DNA of 64,000 bases from JBBDIX01 sp050486225 (GCA_050486225.1 JBJHCV010000003.1:62001-126000), one strand, 5' to 3'; positions 1 through 9,214 are shown, counted from the stretch's first letter. Notes: generated by a model not told the origin, from the sequence alone. A program made the numbers and translations.

Positions 1-219
1 CGACTCGACCTGCTCGAGGGCGCGCTGCCCCGGATCGACGCGCCGGTGACGCTGGAGGTCGTCGAGGGGGCGGACCACGCTCTGAAGGTCACGCGACGTC
101 GTGCGCCCGACGGGGTCTCCCGGTCCGACACGCGTGTCGTGGCCGACCTCGCACCGATGATCACGAGTTGGCTGGGCGAGCTCACGGGGCGTTGCCGAGC
201 GACGGCGGACCCGAAGTAG
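1..219 (+). CDS. Alpha/beta hydrolase (KANL3/Tex30-like), C-terminal end only
   Basis: Only the last 72 residues are in the window; the frame is open from base 1 and ends with TAG. The piece contains EGADHALKV, which resembles the region around the catalytic His of small dienelactone-hydrolase/KANL3-Tex30 family alpha/beta hydrolases (typically GADHSL followed by a short C-terminal helix). The family call rests on this short motif, and the substrate cannot be inferred. The stop codon TAG doubles as the first half of a candidate -10 box for the transketolase downstream. Confidence 0.6.
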   Translation, partial: RLDLLEGALPRIDAPVTLEVVEGADHALKVTRRRAPDGVSRSDTRVVADLAPMITSWLGELTGRCRATADPK

Positions 220-222
220 TCT
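217..222 (+). promoter_or_regulatory. Candidate -10 box (TAGTCT) for transketolase
   Basis: TAGTCT fits the TANNNT form of actinobacterial -10 elements. It overlaps the TAG stop of the preceding gene. A weak -35-like TTGCCG lies at 192-197 with a 19-base spacer. The transketolase start is 58 bases downstream. Confidence 0.4.
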
Positions 223-280
223 CCCGGCGACGCGCACCGCACGGCTCGCCGGTCGTGCCCACCGACGCTCGGAGACACCG

Positions 281-2278
281 ATGCCCGCGCAGCTCGCCGA
301 CCAGTCGATCAACACGATCCGCACGTTGGCGATGGACGCCGTGCAACGCGCCAACTCGGGGCATCCGGGCATGCCGATGGGCTGCGCGCCCCTCGCCTAC
401 GTGCTCTTCCGGGAGTTCATGCGGCACGACCCGGCCGCCCCGGACTGGCCCGATCGCGACCGGTTCGTCCTGTCTGCGGGTCACGGGTCGATGCTGCTGT
501 ACGCGGCGCTGCACCTCGCGGGCTACGAACGCCCCACGCTCGACGACCTGCGCGCGTTTCGGCAGTGGGGTTCGGTGACGGCCGGCCACCCGGAGAACCT
601 GGAACTCGCCGGGGTGGAGACCACCACCGGGCCGCTCGGGCAGGGTTTCGCGAACGGCGTCGGGATGGCGCTGGCCACCGAACGGCTCGCCGCCGAGTTC
701 AACCGACCCGGACACGACGTCGTCGACCACCGGGTCTACGGGATCGTGTCCGACGGCGACCTGATGGAGGGCGTGTCGGCCGAGGCGGCGTCGCTCGCCG
801 GGACCCTGCGACTGGGTCGGATCACCTACCTGTACGACGACAACCGCATCACCATCGACGGGTCGACGGACCTGGCCTTCACCGAGGACGTGCTCGCCCG
901 CTTCGATGCCTACGGATGGCACACGGTACGGGTCGACGACGCGACCGACCTCGACGCGCTGCGCGCCGCGATCACCGCTGCCGACGCCGACGAGCGCCCA
1001 TCGCTGATCGCGGTCCGCACGGTCATCGGTCACGGCTCGCCCAACCGTGGTGGCACCGCCGGATCGCACGGCGCGCCCCTCGGTGAGGACGAGATCGCCC
1101 TCACCCGCGCGGCGCTCGGCTGGCCCCACGACGAACCGTTCCTCGTCCCCGACGACGTCCGTACCCACATGGACGTGCGCGACGAGGGGCGTCAGGCACG
1201 GACGGACTGGCAGGCGCGCGTCGACGCGTGGGCTGCCGAGCACCCGGATCTCGCCGCCGAGTTCGACCGCCGGGTGGTGCGTGGAGACCTGCCCGACGGC
1301 TGGGAGGGCTCGCTGCCGACGATCGACGGTTCCGACGCGACCCGCAAGCACTCGGGTGCGGTCATCAACGCGCTCGCCGACACCCTGCCGGAACTGTTCG
1401 GTGGGTCCGCGGATCTCGCCGGGTCCAACAACACCGACGTGTCGGGGGGCGGCGACTTCTCTGCGACCGACCGACTCGGACGCAACCTGCGGTTCGGTGT
1501 CCGCGAGCACGCGATGGCCTCGATCGCCAACGGCATGGCCCTGCACGGGGGGCTGGTGCCCTACGTGGCGACGTTCCTCGTCTTCACGGACTACTGCCGT
1601 CCGGCGATCCGCCTGTCGGCACTGATGCGCCAACGGGTCGTCTACGTCATGACCCACGACTCGATCGGTCTCGGTGAGGACGGTCCCACCCATCAGCCCG
1701 TCGAGCACCTCGCCTCGCTTCGGGCGATGCCCGGTCTGACCGTGGTCCGGCCCGCCGACGGTCGAGAGACCGTGGACGCCTGGCGGCTCGCGCTCGAGGC
1801 CGAGGGTCCGACGGTGATCGCGCTGACCCGTCAGGGCGTTGCGGCCCTGCCGGCGAGCGTGGTGGGTGACCCGTCACGGGGTGCCCACGTGGTGGCACGG
1901 CACGGCGACGGCGACTCGAGCCTGGCGATCATCGCCACCGGTTCGGAGGTCGGCCTCGCGCTGGCCGCCGCGGAGCAGCTCGCGACGGAGGGCGTGGCCG
2001 TACGGGTGGTGTCGATGCCGTCGTGGGAGCGGTTCGCCGCCCAGCCCGACGACTACCGCGAACAGGTCCTGCCGTCGTCGGTCGCCGCCCGTGTGTCCGT
2101 CGAGGCCGCAGCCACCTTCGGGTGGGAACGCTGGGTGGGCGACCGGGGAGCGGCGATCGGACTCGACCGTTTCGGCGCGTCGGCGCCGGCGTCACGCCTG
2201 TTCGAGGAGTTCGGGTTCACCGCGGAGCGAGTGGCCGAGGTCTCGCGTCAGGTGCTCGCTCGGGTCGCTCAGGGCTGA
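281..2278 (+). CDS. tkt: Transketolase
   Basis: 665 residues, the usual length for the family. It moves a two-carbon ketol unit between sugar phosphates (pentose phosphate pathway) using thiamine diphosphate and Mg2+ in the cytosol. Visible landmarks: N-terminal SGHPGMPMG (about 26-34), SAGHGSMLLY (65-74), the TPP-binding GDG motif within VSDGDLMEG (156-164) with Asn at about 188, HGSPNRGGTAGSHG, and in the pyrimidine domain LFGGSADLAGSN and FGVREHAM. The ATG is preceded by GGAGA at 6 bases. Transaldolase of the FSA type lies elsewhere in the window (25.6 kb), not in this operon. It ends with a 10-base tail-to-tail overlap with the next gene on the other strand. Confidence 0.97.
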   Translation: MPAQLADQSINTIRTLAMDAVQRANSGHPGMPMGCAPLAYVLFREFMRHDPAAPDWPDRDRFVLSAGHGSMLLYAALHLAGYERPTLDDLRAFRQWGSVTAGHPENLELAGVETTTGPLGQGFANGVGMALATERLAAEFNRPGHDVVDHRVYGIVSDGDLMEGVSAEAASLAGTLRLGRITYLYDDNRITIDGSTDLAFTEDVLARFDAYGWHTVRVDDATDLDALRAAITAADADERPSLIAVRTVIGHGSPNRGGTAGSHGAPLGEDEIALTRAALGWPHDEPFLVPDDVRTHMDVRDEGRQARTDWQARVDAWAAEHPDLAAEFDRRVVRGDLPDGWEGSLPTIDGSDATRKHSGAVINALADTLPELFGGSADLAGSNNTDVSGGGDFSATDRLGRNLRFGVREHAMASIANGMALHGGLVPYVATFLVFTDYCRPAIRLSALMRQRVVYVMTHDSIGLGEDGPTHQPVEHLASLRAMPGLTVVRPADGRETVDAWRLALEAEGPTVIALTRQGVAALPASVVGDPSRGAHVVARHGDGDSSLAIIATGSEVGLALAAAEQLATEGVAVRVVSMPSWERFAAQPDDYREQVLPSSVAARVSVEAAATFGWERWVGDRGAAIGLDRFGASAPASRLFEEFGFTAERVAEVSRQVLARVAQG

Positions 2279-2751
2279 CGGCGATCACGGCGCTTGCGCC
2301 CGCGTGGGGCCGGAGGGCGCGGGTTCGCCGGTGGTGTCGAGGCGTCGTCGGCGTCGACCGGGTCCGCGGTGCGCTCCGACCGTGACGGCGGGCCGATGCG
2401 CCCCTTCTGAAGGGCCGCGTTGGCGTCCATCGACTGGCGCGCCCGACGCATCCAGAACCAGGCAAGCGTGCCGAGCACCATCGTGCCGAACAGCCCGTTC
2501 ATCAGGGCGACCTGAGGTTCGGCGACGAACAGCTGACCGATCCCCAGTGCCGGGGCGATGAGCCACGCCCAGCGCCAGAAGCGGATCTGTCGCTGGGCGA
2601 TCATGACGGCCAGCGGCGCGTGCCGACGGTTCTCGACGGGTTGGCCGCGGTTCACCGCCCGGACGATCGCGCGCCGCTGATCGGTCGTCACGTCGGCGAA
2701 CTGCTGCTGAAGTTCGCGGTAGCGCTGCTTCTCGTCGGGGCTCATCGCCAT
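2269..2751 (-). CDS. Small membrane protein with cytosolic helical N-terminus, unknown function
   Basis: 160 residues from ATG at 2751 (a second ATG two codons later at 2745 is equally possible). Residues about 1-45 are charged and helical (SPDEKQRYRELQQQF). Two hydrophobic segments follow (about 60-78 and 84-105, WAWLIAPALGIGQLFV and GLFGTMVLGTLAWFW), and then a disordered basic and proline-rich tail. I do not recognise a named family. It is convergent with transketolase and lies upstream of nothing on its strand within the window; adenosine deaminase is 67 bases away on the same strand and would be transcribed first. Confidence 0.6.
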   Translation of the reverse strand: MAMSPDEKQRYRELQQQFADVTTDQRRAIVRAVNRGQPVENRRHAPLAVMIAQRQIRFWRWAWLIAPALGIGQLFVAEPQVALMNGLFGTMVLGTLAWFWMRRARQSMDANAALQKGRIGPPSRSERTADPVDADDASTPPANPRPPAPRGRKRRDRRQP

Positions 2752-2818
2752 CGCAGGGTGTCTCCGTGGGGTGGACGCCGGCCGCTGGCAACGTATCCCG
2801 CTCCGTCGCCGAGCACGA

Positions 2819-3865
2819 TCACACGATGGTCGTCGACGCCCACGCGTCGAGCCGTTCCCGGACCTCCCGGCGCACCTGTTCGGGTGCGAACGAGGCATCG
2901 ATGGTGCGCCGCTGCAGGTCGGCGAGGTCGCGGCGCAGCAGCGCGCACCGTCGGGTCACGAGGTCGAGTTCGCGGGTGAGCGTCGTGCCGAAGAACGGCG
3001 GGTCGTCGCTGCCGACGGTGACCCGCATCCCGGCGTCCATCATGTCCACGATCGGATGGTGCTCGACATCCGCGACGACCCCGAGCCGGACGTTCGAGGT
3101 GGGGCAGACGTCGAGGGGCGTCTGGTCGGCGACCAGACGCGCCACCAGGTCGGGGTCGCGCATCGACGCGATGCCGTGGGCGATCCGGTCGGCGCCCAGG
3201 TCGTCGAGGGCGGCGCGCACGTTGTCGGGTCCTCCGGTCTCCCCGGCGTGGACCACGACCCCGATGCCCAGCCGGTCCGCCGCATCCCGCAGCCCACGGA
3301 ACGCCGACTCGGGCACGGAACCCTCGACACCCGTCAACCCCAGCGCGACGACGGGTGCGTCAGCCTCCTCCACGAGACGAACCGTGCGGGCCGCCTCGTC
3401 GGGACCGAGTTCGCGCGGCGTGTCGACGATCAGCCCGACGTGCACGTCGGGTGCCTCGGCGAACCCGTCGCGCAGCGCCGCCCACAGGCCCCGCGCCTCC
3501 ATCCCGTTGGACACCAGCGTGCCTGCGGTCAGCGTGGCCTCGGTCCACAGGACGTTCTGCTGGGCCTGGTGCCGGACGAACGCCGCCGCAACCGTCGCGA
3601 GGTCGTCGGGCGTGCGCACCTGCCGACTGGTGGCGAGGAACACGTCGACGAAGTGGTCGAAGTCCAGGTAGCGCGGGGGGTAGTCGCCGTCCTCCAGGCG
3701 CAGGGCGCGGTCCGGGTCCTGTCCGTGCGCCCGTGCGAGGGCGGTCGCGACGCGTGCGTCGATCGTGCCCTCCAGGTGCACGTGCAGCTCGACCTTCGGC
3801 AGCGCGTGCAGGTCGGCGCTGGGCTCATGTGGCTCGGTGCCGGGGTTCGTGGCCTGGTCGGACAA
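2819..3865 (-). CDS. add: Adenosine deaminase
   Basis: 348 residues from a TTG start at 3865, chosen because GAGGAG lies 7-8 bases before it; the frame continues upstream to 3937 but that extension is Arg/Cys-rich and has no ribosome site. The enzyme hydrolyses adenosine (or deoxyadenosine) to inosine in purine salvage. The TIM-barrel metal site is clear: LPKVELHVHLEG near the N-terminus (HxH), VVHAGETGG (His and the catalytic Glu), RIAHGI, and VTVGSDDPPFF (Asp pair). Related adenine deaminases share these motifs, so adenosine is the likely rather than proven substrate. It is divergent from prfB. Confidence 0.9.
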   Translation of the reverse strand: MSDQATNPGTEPHEPSADLHALPKVELHVHLEGTIDARVATALARAHGQDPDRALRLEDGDYPPRYLDFDHFVDVFLATSRQVRTPDDLATVAAAFVRHQAQQNVLWTEATLTAGTLVSNGMEARGLWAALRDGFAEAPDVHVGLIVDTPRELGPDEAARTVRLVEEADAPVVALGLTGVEGSVPESAFRGLRDAADRLGIGVVVHAGETGGPDNVRAALDDLGADRIAHGIASMRDPDLVARLVADQTPLDVCPTSNVRLGVVADVEHHPIVDMMDAGMRVTVGSDDPPFFGTTLTRELDLVTRRCALLRRDLADLQRRTIDASFAPEQVRREVRERLDAWASTTIV

Positions 3866-3931
3866 CGTGGGCTCCTCGCAGGGGTCGCAGCGGCGACGGC
3901 GGGCGGCGGCCAGGTGCGCAGGGCACCTCGG

Positions 3932-3937
3932 TAGCAT
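3932..3937 (+). promoter_or_regulatory. Candidate -10 box (TAGCAT) for prfB
   Basis: TAGCAT in the 190-base gap between the divergent add and prfB genes; the prfB start is 118 bases downstream. No convincing -35 was seen. Confidence 0.3.
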
Positions 3938-4055
3938 CGTGATCGTTCACGCGGTGTGGATCAGACCACACCGGGGGCCGACACACGCAGTCGCGCTCGC
4001 CCACGTCGGCGCGCCGCGGAGTCGCGCGCCACGACGAACCGACAGGAACCCTGCC

Positions 4056-5174
4056 ATGGCCGACAGCCACGCCGACGCGCTCGCGGCGTTGCGCCGGCGA
4101 CTCGACGAGATCGCCGCTGACCTCGACATCGACGCGGGTCGGCAGCGGCTCGAGGAACTGCAGGCACAGGCCGGTGAACCGGGACTGTGGGACGACCCGG
4201 ACGCCGCCCGGAGGGTGACCACCGAGCTCTCGCGCGTCGAGGGGCAGGTCTCGCGCGTCGACGGGCTCGGTGACCGACTCGCCGACCTCGAGGTCCTCGA
4301 CGAACTCGCGGTCGCCGAGGACGATGCCTCGTCCGCGGCCGAGGTCGCCGAGGCCGTGACGGAGATCGGTGCCGAACTCGACCGCCTCGACGTGGCGACG
4401 CTGCTGTCGGGCGAGCACGACCGGTCCGATGCGCTCGTGTCCATCCACGCGGGGGAGGGTGGGGTCGACGCGATGGACTGGGCCCAGATGCTCCAGCGCA
4501 TGTACCTGCGGTGGGCGGAGTCGCGCGGGTTCGAGACCGAGGTGTTCGACCAGTCGTACGGCGACGAGGCCGGACTGAAGTCCACGACCTTCGAGATCCG
4601 TGGACCCGACGCCTACGGCTGGCTGTCGGCGGAGCACGGGGTGCACCGTCTGGTGCGCATCAGCCCGTTCGACTCCCAGGCGCGACGTCAGACGTCGTTC
4701 GCGCTCGTGGACGTCGTTCCTGTGCTGCCCGAGGTCGACGAGGAGGTCGAGGTCTCCGACGAGGACATCCGGGTCGACGTCTACCGGTCGTCGGGACCGG
4801 GCGGCCAGAGCGTCAACACCACCGACTCGGCCGTGCGGATCACCCACCTGCCCACGGGCCTGGTCGTCAGCTGCCAGAACGAGAAGTCCCAGCACCAGAA
4901 CAAGGCCGTCGCGCTGCGGGTCCTGAAGGTCCGCCTCGCCGAGCTCGAGCGTCAGAAGCGGGCCGAGGAGCTCGACGAACTGCGTGGTGCGGTGAAGAAC
5001 GTCGGTTTCGGGTCCCAGATCCGCAGCTACGTGCTCCACCCGTACCAGATGGTCAAGGACCTTCGCAGCGAGTACGAGTCCGGCAACGTGCAGGGCGTCA
5101 TCGACGGAGACCTCGACGCCCTCATCGAGGCGCAGCTGCGCCACCGCGTGCGGGAGGCGACCCGCACCTCGTGA
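4056..5174 (+). CDS. prfB: Peptide chain release factor 2
   Basis: 372 residues in one uninterrupted frame. RF2 releases the peptide at UGA and UAA stop codons. The stop-recognition tripeptide SPF is at 203-205 and the peptidyl-transferase GGQ motif at 249-251 (SSGPGGQSVN). Unlike the classical E. coli gene, there is no in-frame UGA and no programmed +1 frameshift near codon 25, as is common in actinobacteria. The start ATG is preceded by GACAGGAACC. The gene heads the conserved prfB-ftsE-ftsX order. Confidence 0.97.
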   Translation: MADSHADALAALRRRLDEIAADLDIDAGRQRLEELQAQAGEPGLWDDPDAARRVTTELSRVEGQVSRVDGLGDRLADLEVLDELAVAEDDASSAAEVAEAVTEIGAELDRLDVATLLSGEHDRSDALVSIHAGEGGVDAMDWAQMLQRMYLRWAESRGFETEVFDQSYGDEAGLKSTTFEIRGPDAYGWLSAEHGVHRLVRISPFDSQARRQTSFALVDVVPVLPEVDEEVEVSDEDIRVDVYRSSGPGGQSVNTTDSAVRITHLPTGLVVSCQNEKSQHQNKAVALRVLKVRLAELERQKRAEELDELRGAVKNVGFGSQIRSYVLHPYQMVKDLRSEYESGNVQGVIDGDLDALIEAQLRHRVREATRTS

Positions 5175-5247
5175 CCGGCGGTCGGCGCTCGCCACCCCGG
5201 CCGTTGGGACGTGGTCGAGCCTCACCGGGAGCCCAGGGCACCTCGGG

Positions 5248-5253
5248 TAGTCT
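5248..5253 (+). promoter_or_regulatory. Candidate -10 box (TAGTCT) for ftsEX
   Basis: TAGTCT about 140 bases before the ftsE start, in the 220-base gap after prfB. If used, it gives a 5' leader of about 135 bases. Confidence 0.35.
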
Positions 5254-5394
5254 TCGCCGACGGTCCGGGGTGTGCGCGGAGCCCTGTCGGCCCACCCCCG
5301 ACGTGCCCGCCCGCAACGTGCACGCCCACCCCACGGGCGTGTGACCTGCCGCACCGACCGCGGCGCAACCACCGGCGATGGATCGCGAGCAGTC

Positions 5395-6093
5395 ATGATC
5401 AGGCTCCAGAACGTCACCAAGACCTACAAGCGCGGCAACCGCGACGAGGTCGTCGCCCTCGACGACATGACCCTCGACATCGGCAAGGGCGAGTTCGTCT
5501 TCGTCGTCGGCCCGTCGGGGTCCGGCAAGTCGACGTTCATGAAGCTGCTCACGCGTGAGCAGCACCCCGACCAGGGAGAGATCTGGGTCGCCGGGAAGAA
5601 CCTCGCGACGCTGCGGTCCTGGAAGCTTCCGGCCCTGCGACGCGAGATCGGCTACGTCTACCAGGACTTCAAGCTGCTGCCGAGCAAGACGGTCACGGAG
5701 AACGTCGCGTTCGCCCTCGAGGTGATCGGCCGGACCCGCCGGGAGATCGACCGGCGCGTGCCGGAGGTGCTCGACCTCGTCGGGTTGGAGGGCAAGAAGG
5801 ACGCCCTGCCCCACGAGCTGTCCGGTGGCCAGCAGCAGCGGGTGTCGATCGCGCGTGCGTTCGTGAACAACCCCCGGATCCTGCTGTGTGACGAGCCCAC
5901 CGGGAACCTCGACCCGACGACGTCGGTCGGGATCATGAAGCTGCTCGACCGGATCAACCGGACGGGCGCGACGGTGGTGATGGCGACCCACGACCAGCAG
6001 ATCGTGGACTCGATGCGCCGGCGGGTCGTCGAACTCGAGGGTGGGCTCGTCGTGCGTGACCAGTCGCGCGGTGTCTACGGGTACACCGGCTGA
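5395..6093 (+). CDS. ftsE: Cell-division ATP-binding protein FtsE
   Basis: 232 residues, the ATPase half of the FtsEX ABC complex at the division septum, which controls peptidoglycan hydrolases rather than transporting a solute. Walker A GPSGSGKS is at 39-46, signature LSGGQ at 142-146, and Walker B ILLCDEP at about 162-168 followed by TGNLDP. The C-terminus (VYGYTG) is typical of actinobacterial FtsE. The start is the ATG at 5395, the first Met before the conserved MIRLQNVTKTY. ftsX follows after 64 bases. Confidence 0.96.
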   Translation: MIRLQNVTKTYKRGNRDEVVALDDMTLDIGKGEFVFVVGPSGSGKSTFMKLLTREQHPDQGEIWVAGKNLATLRSWKLPALRREIGYVYQDFKLLPSKTVTENVAFALEVIGRTRREIDRRVPEVLDLVGLEGKKDALPHELSGGQQQRVSIARAFVNNPRILLCDEPTGNLDPTTSVGIMKLLDRINRTGATVVMATHDQQIVDSMRRRVVELEGGLVVRDQSRGVYGYTG

Positions 6094-6157
6094 ACCGACC
6101 ATGTGGGGACGAGCGCGACCGTCGACGGCGGCCGGACCCCGTCCCGAGGAGCACTGA

Positions 6158-7051
6158 ATGTCCGCGAGGTGGCGATACATCCTGGTCGAGGCCCTCAACG
6201 GCCTGCGACGCAACCTGATGATGACCGTCGCCGTCGTGCTCTCGGTGACCGTGTCGCTCACCCTGCTGGGTGCCAGCCTCCTGCTCAGCCAACAGGTCGA
6301 CCTCGCGACCGACGACTGGGTCGGCAAGGTGGAGGTGTCCATCTTCCTGTGTGACGGCACCACCTGCCCAGCGATCACCGAGTCCCAGCAGGAACAGCTG
6401 CGCGAGGAGCTCGAGGCGGAGCCGGTCGTCGCCGAGGTGTTCTACGAGTCCAAGCAGGAGGCCTACGAACGGTTCACGGAACTGTTCCGCGACCAGCCCA
6501 ACCTCGTGGAGTCCGTCGACCCGGACATCCTGCCTGCCTCGTTCCGGGTGCGCCTGCACGACCCGTCGCTGTTCGCGGTGATCGCGGAACAGTTCGCGGC
6601 CTATCCGGGTGTCGAGGAGATCGTCGACCAGCGGCAGGTGCTCGACCAGTTCCTCAACTTCACCGACGTGGTGCGCAACGGGGCGCTCGTCGTGGCCCTC
6701 ATCCAGCTCGTCGCCGCGGGGGTGCTGATCGCCAACACCATCCGCCTCGCCGCGTTCGCCCGCCGCGAGCAGACCGAGATCATGAAGCTCGTGGGTGCCG
6801 GCAACTGGTACATCCGGCTGCCGTTCGTGTTCGAGGGTGTGTTCGCCGGCCTGCTCGGTGCGCTGGTGTCCTGGGGCATGCTGTACGGATCCGTGCCACG
6901 GATCGCCGGCAACCTCGCGCGCGACGTGGAGCTCATGCCGTTCATCGGCGCGACCGAGGTGCTGCTCATCGGTCCGTGGCTCATCCTCGCGGGGGTCGGC
7001 ATCGCGGCGTTCTCGGCGATCGTGGCCCTGCGCCGGTTCCTCGACATCTGA
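6158..7051 (+). CDS. ftsX: Cell-division permease-like protein FtsX
   Basis: 297 residues with the FtsX layout: a short cytosolic N-terminus, TM1 at about 22-45, a large extracellular loop at about 46-170, then three more TM segments (about 172-195, 222-245, 265-290). The loop starts with SIFLCDGTTCPA, a Cys pair also seen in this position in other actinobacterial FtsX proteins. The loop is the part that contacts the periplasmic or cell-wall hydrolase. The ATG at 6158 has GAGGAGC upstream. Next is a coiled-coil M23 hydrolase, the likely partner. Confidence 0.95.
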   Translation: MSARWRYILVEALNGLRRNLMMTVAVVLSVTVSLTLLGASLLLSQQVDLATDDWVGKVEVSIFLCDGTTCPAITESQQEQLREELEAEPVVAEVFYESKQEAYERFTELFRDQPNLVESVDPDILPASFRVRLHDPSLFAVIAEQFAAYPGVEEIVDQRQVLDQFLNFTDVVRNGALVVALIQLVAAGVLIANTIRLAAFARREQTEIMKLVGAGNWYIRLPFVFEGVFAGLLGALVSWGMLYGSVPRIAGNLARDVELMPFIGATEVLLIGPWLILAGVGIAAFSAIVALRRFLDI

Positions 7052-7106
7052 CCGAGGTCGTCCGGCTCGTCGGGTGAGCGCGGGCCGAACGCCGGTGACA
7101 CGGTCG

Positions 7107-7135
7107 TTGTGCCCGGGCGGGGTGGGGGATATCTT
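7107..7135 (+). promoter_or_regulatory. Promoter TTGTGC-17-TATCTT before the M23 hydrolase
   Basis: -35 TTGTGC (7107-7112) and -10 TATCTT (7130-7135) with an optimal 17-base spacer. One of the better -35/-10 pairs in the window, in the 170-base gap between ftsX and the hydrolase. It suggests the hydrolase can be expressed separately from ftsEX. Confidence 0.55.
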
Positions 7136-7224
7136 CCGGCCGTCCTGAATCCCGGACGTGTAGTTCGACGTCTGTGACCCCGGGCGCGGCACTCGTGCCG
7201 TGTGCCCTCGCGCGAGGTGAACTG

Positions 7225-8643
7225 GTGCGGCACCGCTGGCGACTGCTGATCGTGGTGCTGCTCGTCGTCGCCATGCCGACCGTGGCGTTCGCCGAGACCG
7301 GCGATCTCGAACGTCGGCTCCAGGAGGCGCAACAGGAACGGGAACGCGCCCAGCAGCAGTTGCAGGAGACCCGCGCGCTGGAGGGTGACGCCCGCTCACG
7401 CCTCGCCCAGGCCGACGCGGAACTCAGCCGCGAGGAGGCCGCGCTCGCCGAACTGCGTGCCGAGCTCGACCTCGCACGGCAGGTCCTGTCCGAGGCGCAG
7501 GCACGTGCACGACTGGCACGCGAACAGCTCGAGGAGGTCAACGAGGAGCTCGCCGAGGCCGAGGCCGAGTTCGACCTGTACCGCACGCGGCTCGAGAACC
7601 GCATCCGGGCGACCTTCAAGTACGGGTCGGTGTCCTTCGCCGAGGCGTTCTCCGGGGTCCGCGACATCGCCGACTTCCTGAACCACGCCCAGTACGTGTC
7701 GCACGTGCTCGGCAACGACCGCGAGATCGTCGGGGCGGTCGAGGAGTCGCTCGCCCACGTCGAGGGTCAGCGCGCGCTCGCGCGTCGCCTTCGCATCGAC
7801 GCCGAGGCGGACGAGGCCCAGGCGGCGGCCGCCGCCGCACGCATCGAGGAGGCCACCGCCGAGCAGCGGGTGCTCGCCGAGTCCGTGCGCGACCTGCGTC
7901 GTCAGCGCGCCGTCGCGCTCGAGGCCGTCCGGGAGGACCGGGCGTCCATCGAGGGTCACCTCGCAGGACTCGAGGCCGAGTCCGCGCGCATCCAGGCCCA
8001 GCTCGCCGAGATCGCTCGCCGCCAGGCCGAGGAGGCCCACCGCAAGGCCGTGCGCGAGTGGGAGAAGGCCGTCGAGGCGTACGAGAAGTGCGTCTCGGAC
8101 AACGCGCAGGCCGAGGCCGACCACGCGGCCGCGGTCGCCGCGGCCACCGAGGCAGGCGAGGAGCCCCCGGAGGCTCCCGAACCGAAGGACTGCGGCACCA
8201 GACCGCCGTCGTCGCCACCAGCTCCACCGGCGTCGGTCGCCCCGGGCGACTGGGTCCGGCCCGTCAACGGACGTCTGTCGTCACCGTTCGGTCCACGTTG
8301 GGGCCGGTTCCACTACGGCGTCGACCTGGCCAACTCGATGGGCACCCCGGTGCGCGCCGCGCAGTCGGGTGAGGTCGTGTGGCGGGTGTCCGGCTGCAAC
8401 CCGACGAGTTCGTGGGGCTGCGGGGGAGGTTTCGGCAACTACCTGGTGATCGACCATGGCGGCGGCTTCGCGACCGTGTACGCCCACCTGTCGACGAGCA
8501 GCGTCTCGACCGGCAGTCGCGTGTCGGCCGGACAGACCATCGGGTCGGTCGGCAACTCGGGCAACTCGTACGGCGCGCACCTGCACTTCGAACTCTACGA
8601 CGGGGGCACGCGCCGCAACCCGTGCAACTACATCTCCTGCTGA
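7225..8643 (+). CDS. Secreted coiled-coil M23 (LytM/EnvC-type) peptidoglycan hydrolase
   Basis: 472 residues from GTG at 7225, picked because GAGGTGA precedes it and it yields a clean signal peptide (Arg-rich start, hydrophobic LLIVVLLVVAMP, cleavage after AFA at about residue 26). Residues about 28-300 are long Glu/Arg/Ala-rich coiled coil, then a Pro-rich linker, then an M23 domain in the last 130 residues. Zn ligands are visible in FHYGVDL (HxxxD) and AHLHFEL (HxH), so the domain looks catalytically intact. The layout matches EnvC and other FtsX-activated hydrolases, and the position after ftsEX supports that it splits septal peptidoglycan under FtsEX control (inference). Four Cys in the domain may form disulfides. 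Confidence 0.92.
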   Translation: MRHRWRLLIVVLLVVAMPTVAFAETGDLERRLQEAQQERERAQQQLQETRALEGDARSRLAQADAELSREEAALAELRAELDLARQVLSEAQARARLAREQLEEVNEELAEAEAEFDLYRTRLENRIRATFKYGSVSFAEAFSGVRDIADFLNHAQYVSHVLGNDREIVGAVEESLAHVEGQRALARRLRIDAEADEAQAAAAAARIEEATAEQRVLAESVRDLRRQRAVALEAVREDRASIEGHLAGLEAESARIQAQLAEIARRQAEEAHRKAVREWEKAVEAYEKCVSDNAQAEADHAAAVAAATEAGEEPPEAPEPKDCGTRPPSSPPAPPASVAPGDWVRPVNGRLSSPFGPRWGRFHYGVDLANSMGTPVRAAQSGEVVWRVSGCNPTSSWGCGGGFGNYLVIDHGGGFATVYAHLSTSSVSTGSRVSAGQTIGSVGNSGNSYGAHLHFELYDGGTRRNPCNYISC

Positions 8644-8669
8644 CGGCCGGGAGCCTCCGGGGCCACCGA

Positions 8670-8675
8670 TAGTCT
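8670..8675 (+). promoter_or_regulatory. -10 box (TAGTCT) placed for a leaderless smpB mRNA
   Basis: The last T of TAGTCT is 8 bases before the A of the smpB ATG, so transcription would begin at or next to the start codon. No Shine-Dalgarno sequence is present between the box and ATG, which fits leaderless translation. Confidence 0.5.
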
Positions 8676-8682
8676 CGCTGGC

Positions 8683-9156
8683 ATGGCCACCAACTCCTCC
8701 GGTGACGGCACGAAGCTGATCGTCGGCAACCGCCGTGCACGTCACGACTACCACCTCGACGAACGGTTCGAGGCGGGTCTCGTGCTCGTCGGCACGGAGG
8801 TCAAGTCGCTGCGAGGCGGCAAGGGGTCGCTCGCCGAGGCGTGGGTGAAGATCGAGGACGGTGAGGCCTGGCTGATGCAGGCCCACATCCCCGAGTACGA
8901 GTACGGCAACCGCAACAACCACGATCCGGTGCGGCCTCGCAAGCTGCTCCTGCACCGTCGGCAGCTCGACCAGCTCGCGCACCAGGTCGCCGCGAAGGGT
9001 GTGACGCTCGTGCCGACGCGCATCCACCTGCGTGACGGACGGATCAAGCTCGAGTTCGCCGTCGGGCGCGGCAAGAACGTCGCCGACAAGCGCCAGACCG
9101 CCAAGGAGCGCGACGCGAAGCGTGAGATCGAACGCGCCCTCAAGCAGCGCCGCTGA
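8683..9156 (+). CDS. smpB: SsrA-binding protein SmpB
   Basis: 157 residues. SmpB binds the tRNA-like part of tmRNA and brings it to stalled ribosomes. Landmarks: VGNRRARHDYHLDERFEAGLVL at the start of the OB-fold (shown here only in part as family signature), GTEVKSLRGGK, EDGEAWLMQAHIPEY, RPRKLLLHR, and a basic C-terminal tail KRQTAKERDAKREIERAL that folds into the helix occupying the mRNA channel. Its RNA partner ssrA is encoded about 540 bases downstream. Confidence 0.97.
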   Translation: MATNSSGDGTKLIVGNRRARHDYHLDERFEAGLVLVGTEVKSLRGGKGSLAEAWVKIEDGEAWLMQAHIPEYEYGNRNNHDPVRPRKLLLHRRQLDQLAHQVAAKGVTLVPTRIHLRDGRIKLEFAVGRGKNVADKRQTAKERDAKREIERALKQRR

Positions 9157-9214
9157 GGGCCGTCGGGGCACCCGCCGATCGTGGGACGGATCCGGTCGAG
9201 TGGCTGACACCCAG

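Noticed and set aside
182..1708. 508-codon minus-strand frame opposite transketolase
   Set aside because: Antisense shadow of tkt with Val/Arg/Gly-rich composition and no family match.
4056..4200. Possible programmed frameshift in prfB
   Set aside because: The gene is one continuous frame through the region where E. coli prfB has its in-frame UGA; none is present here.
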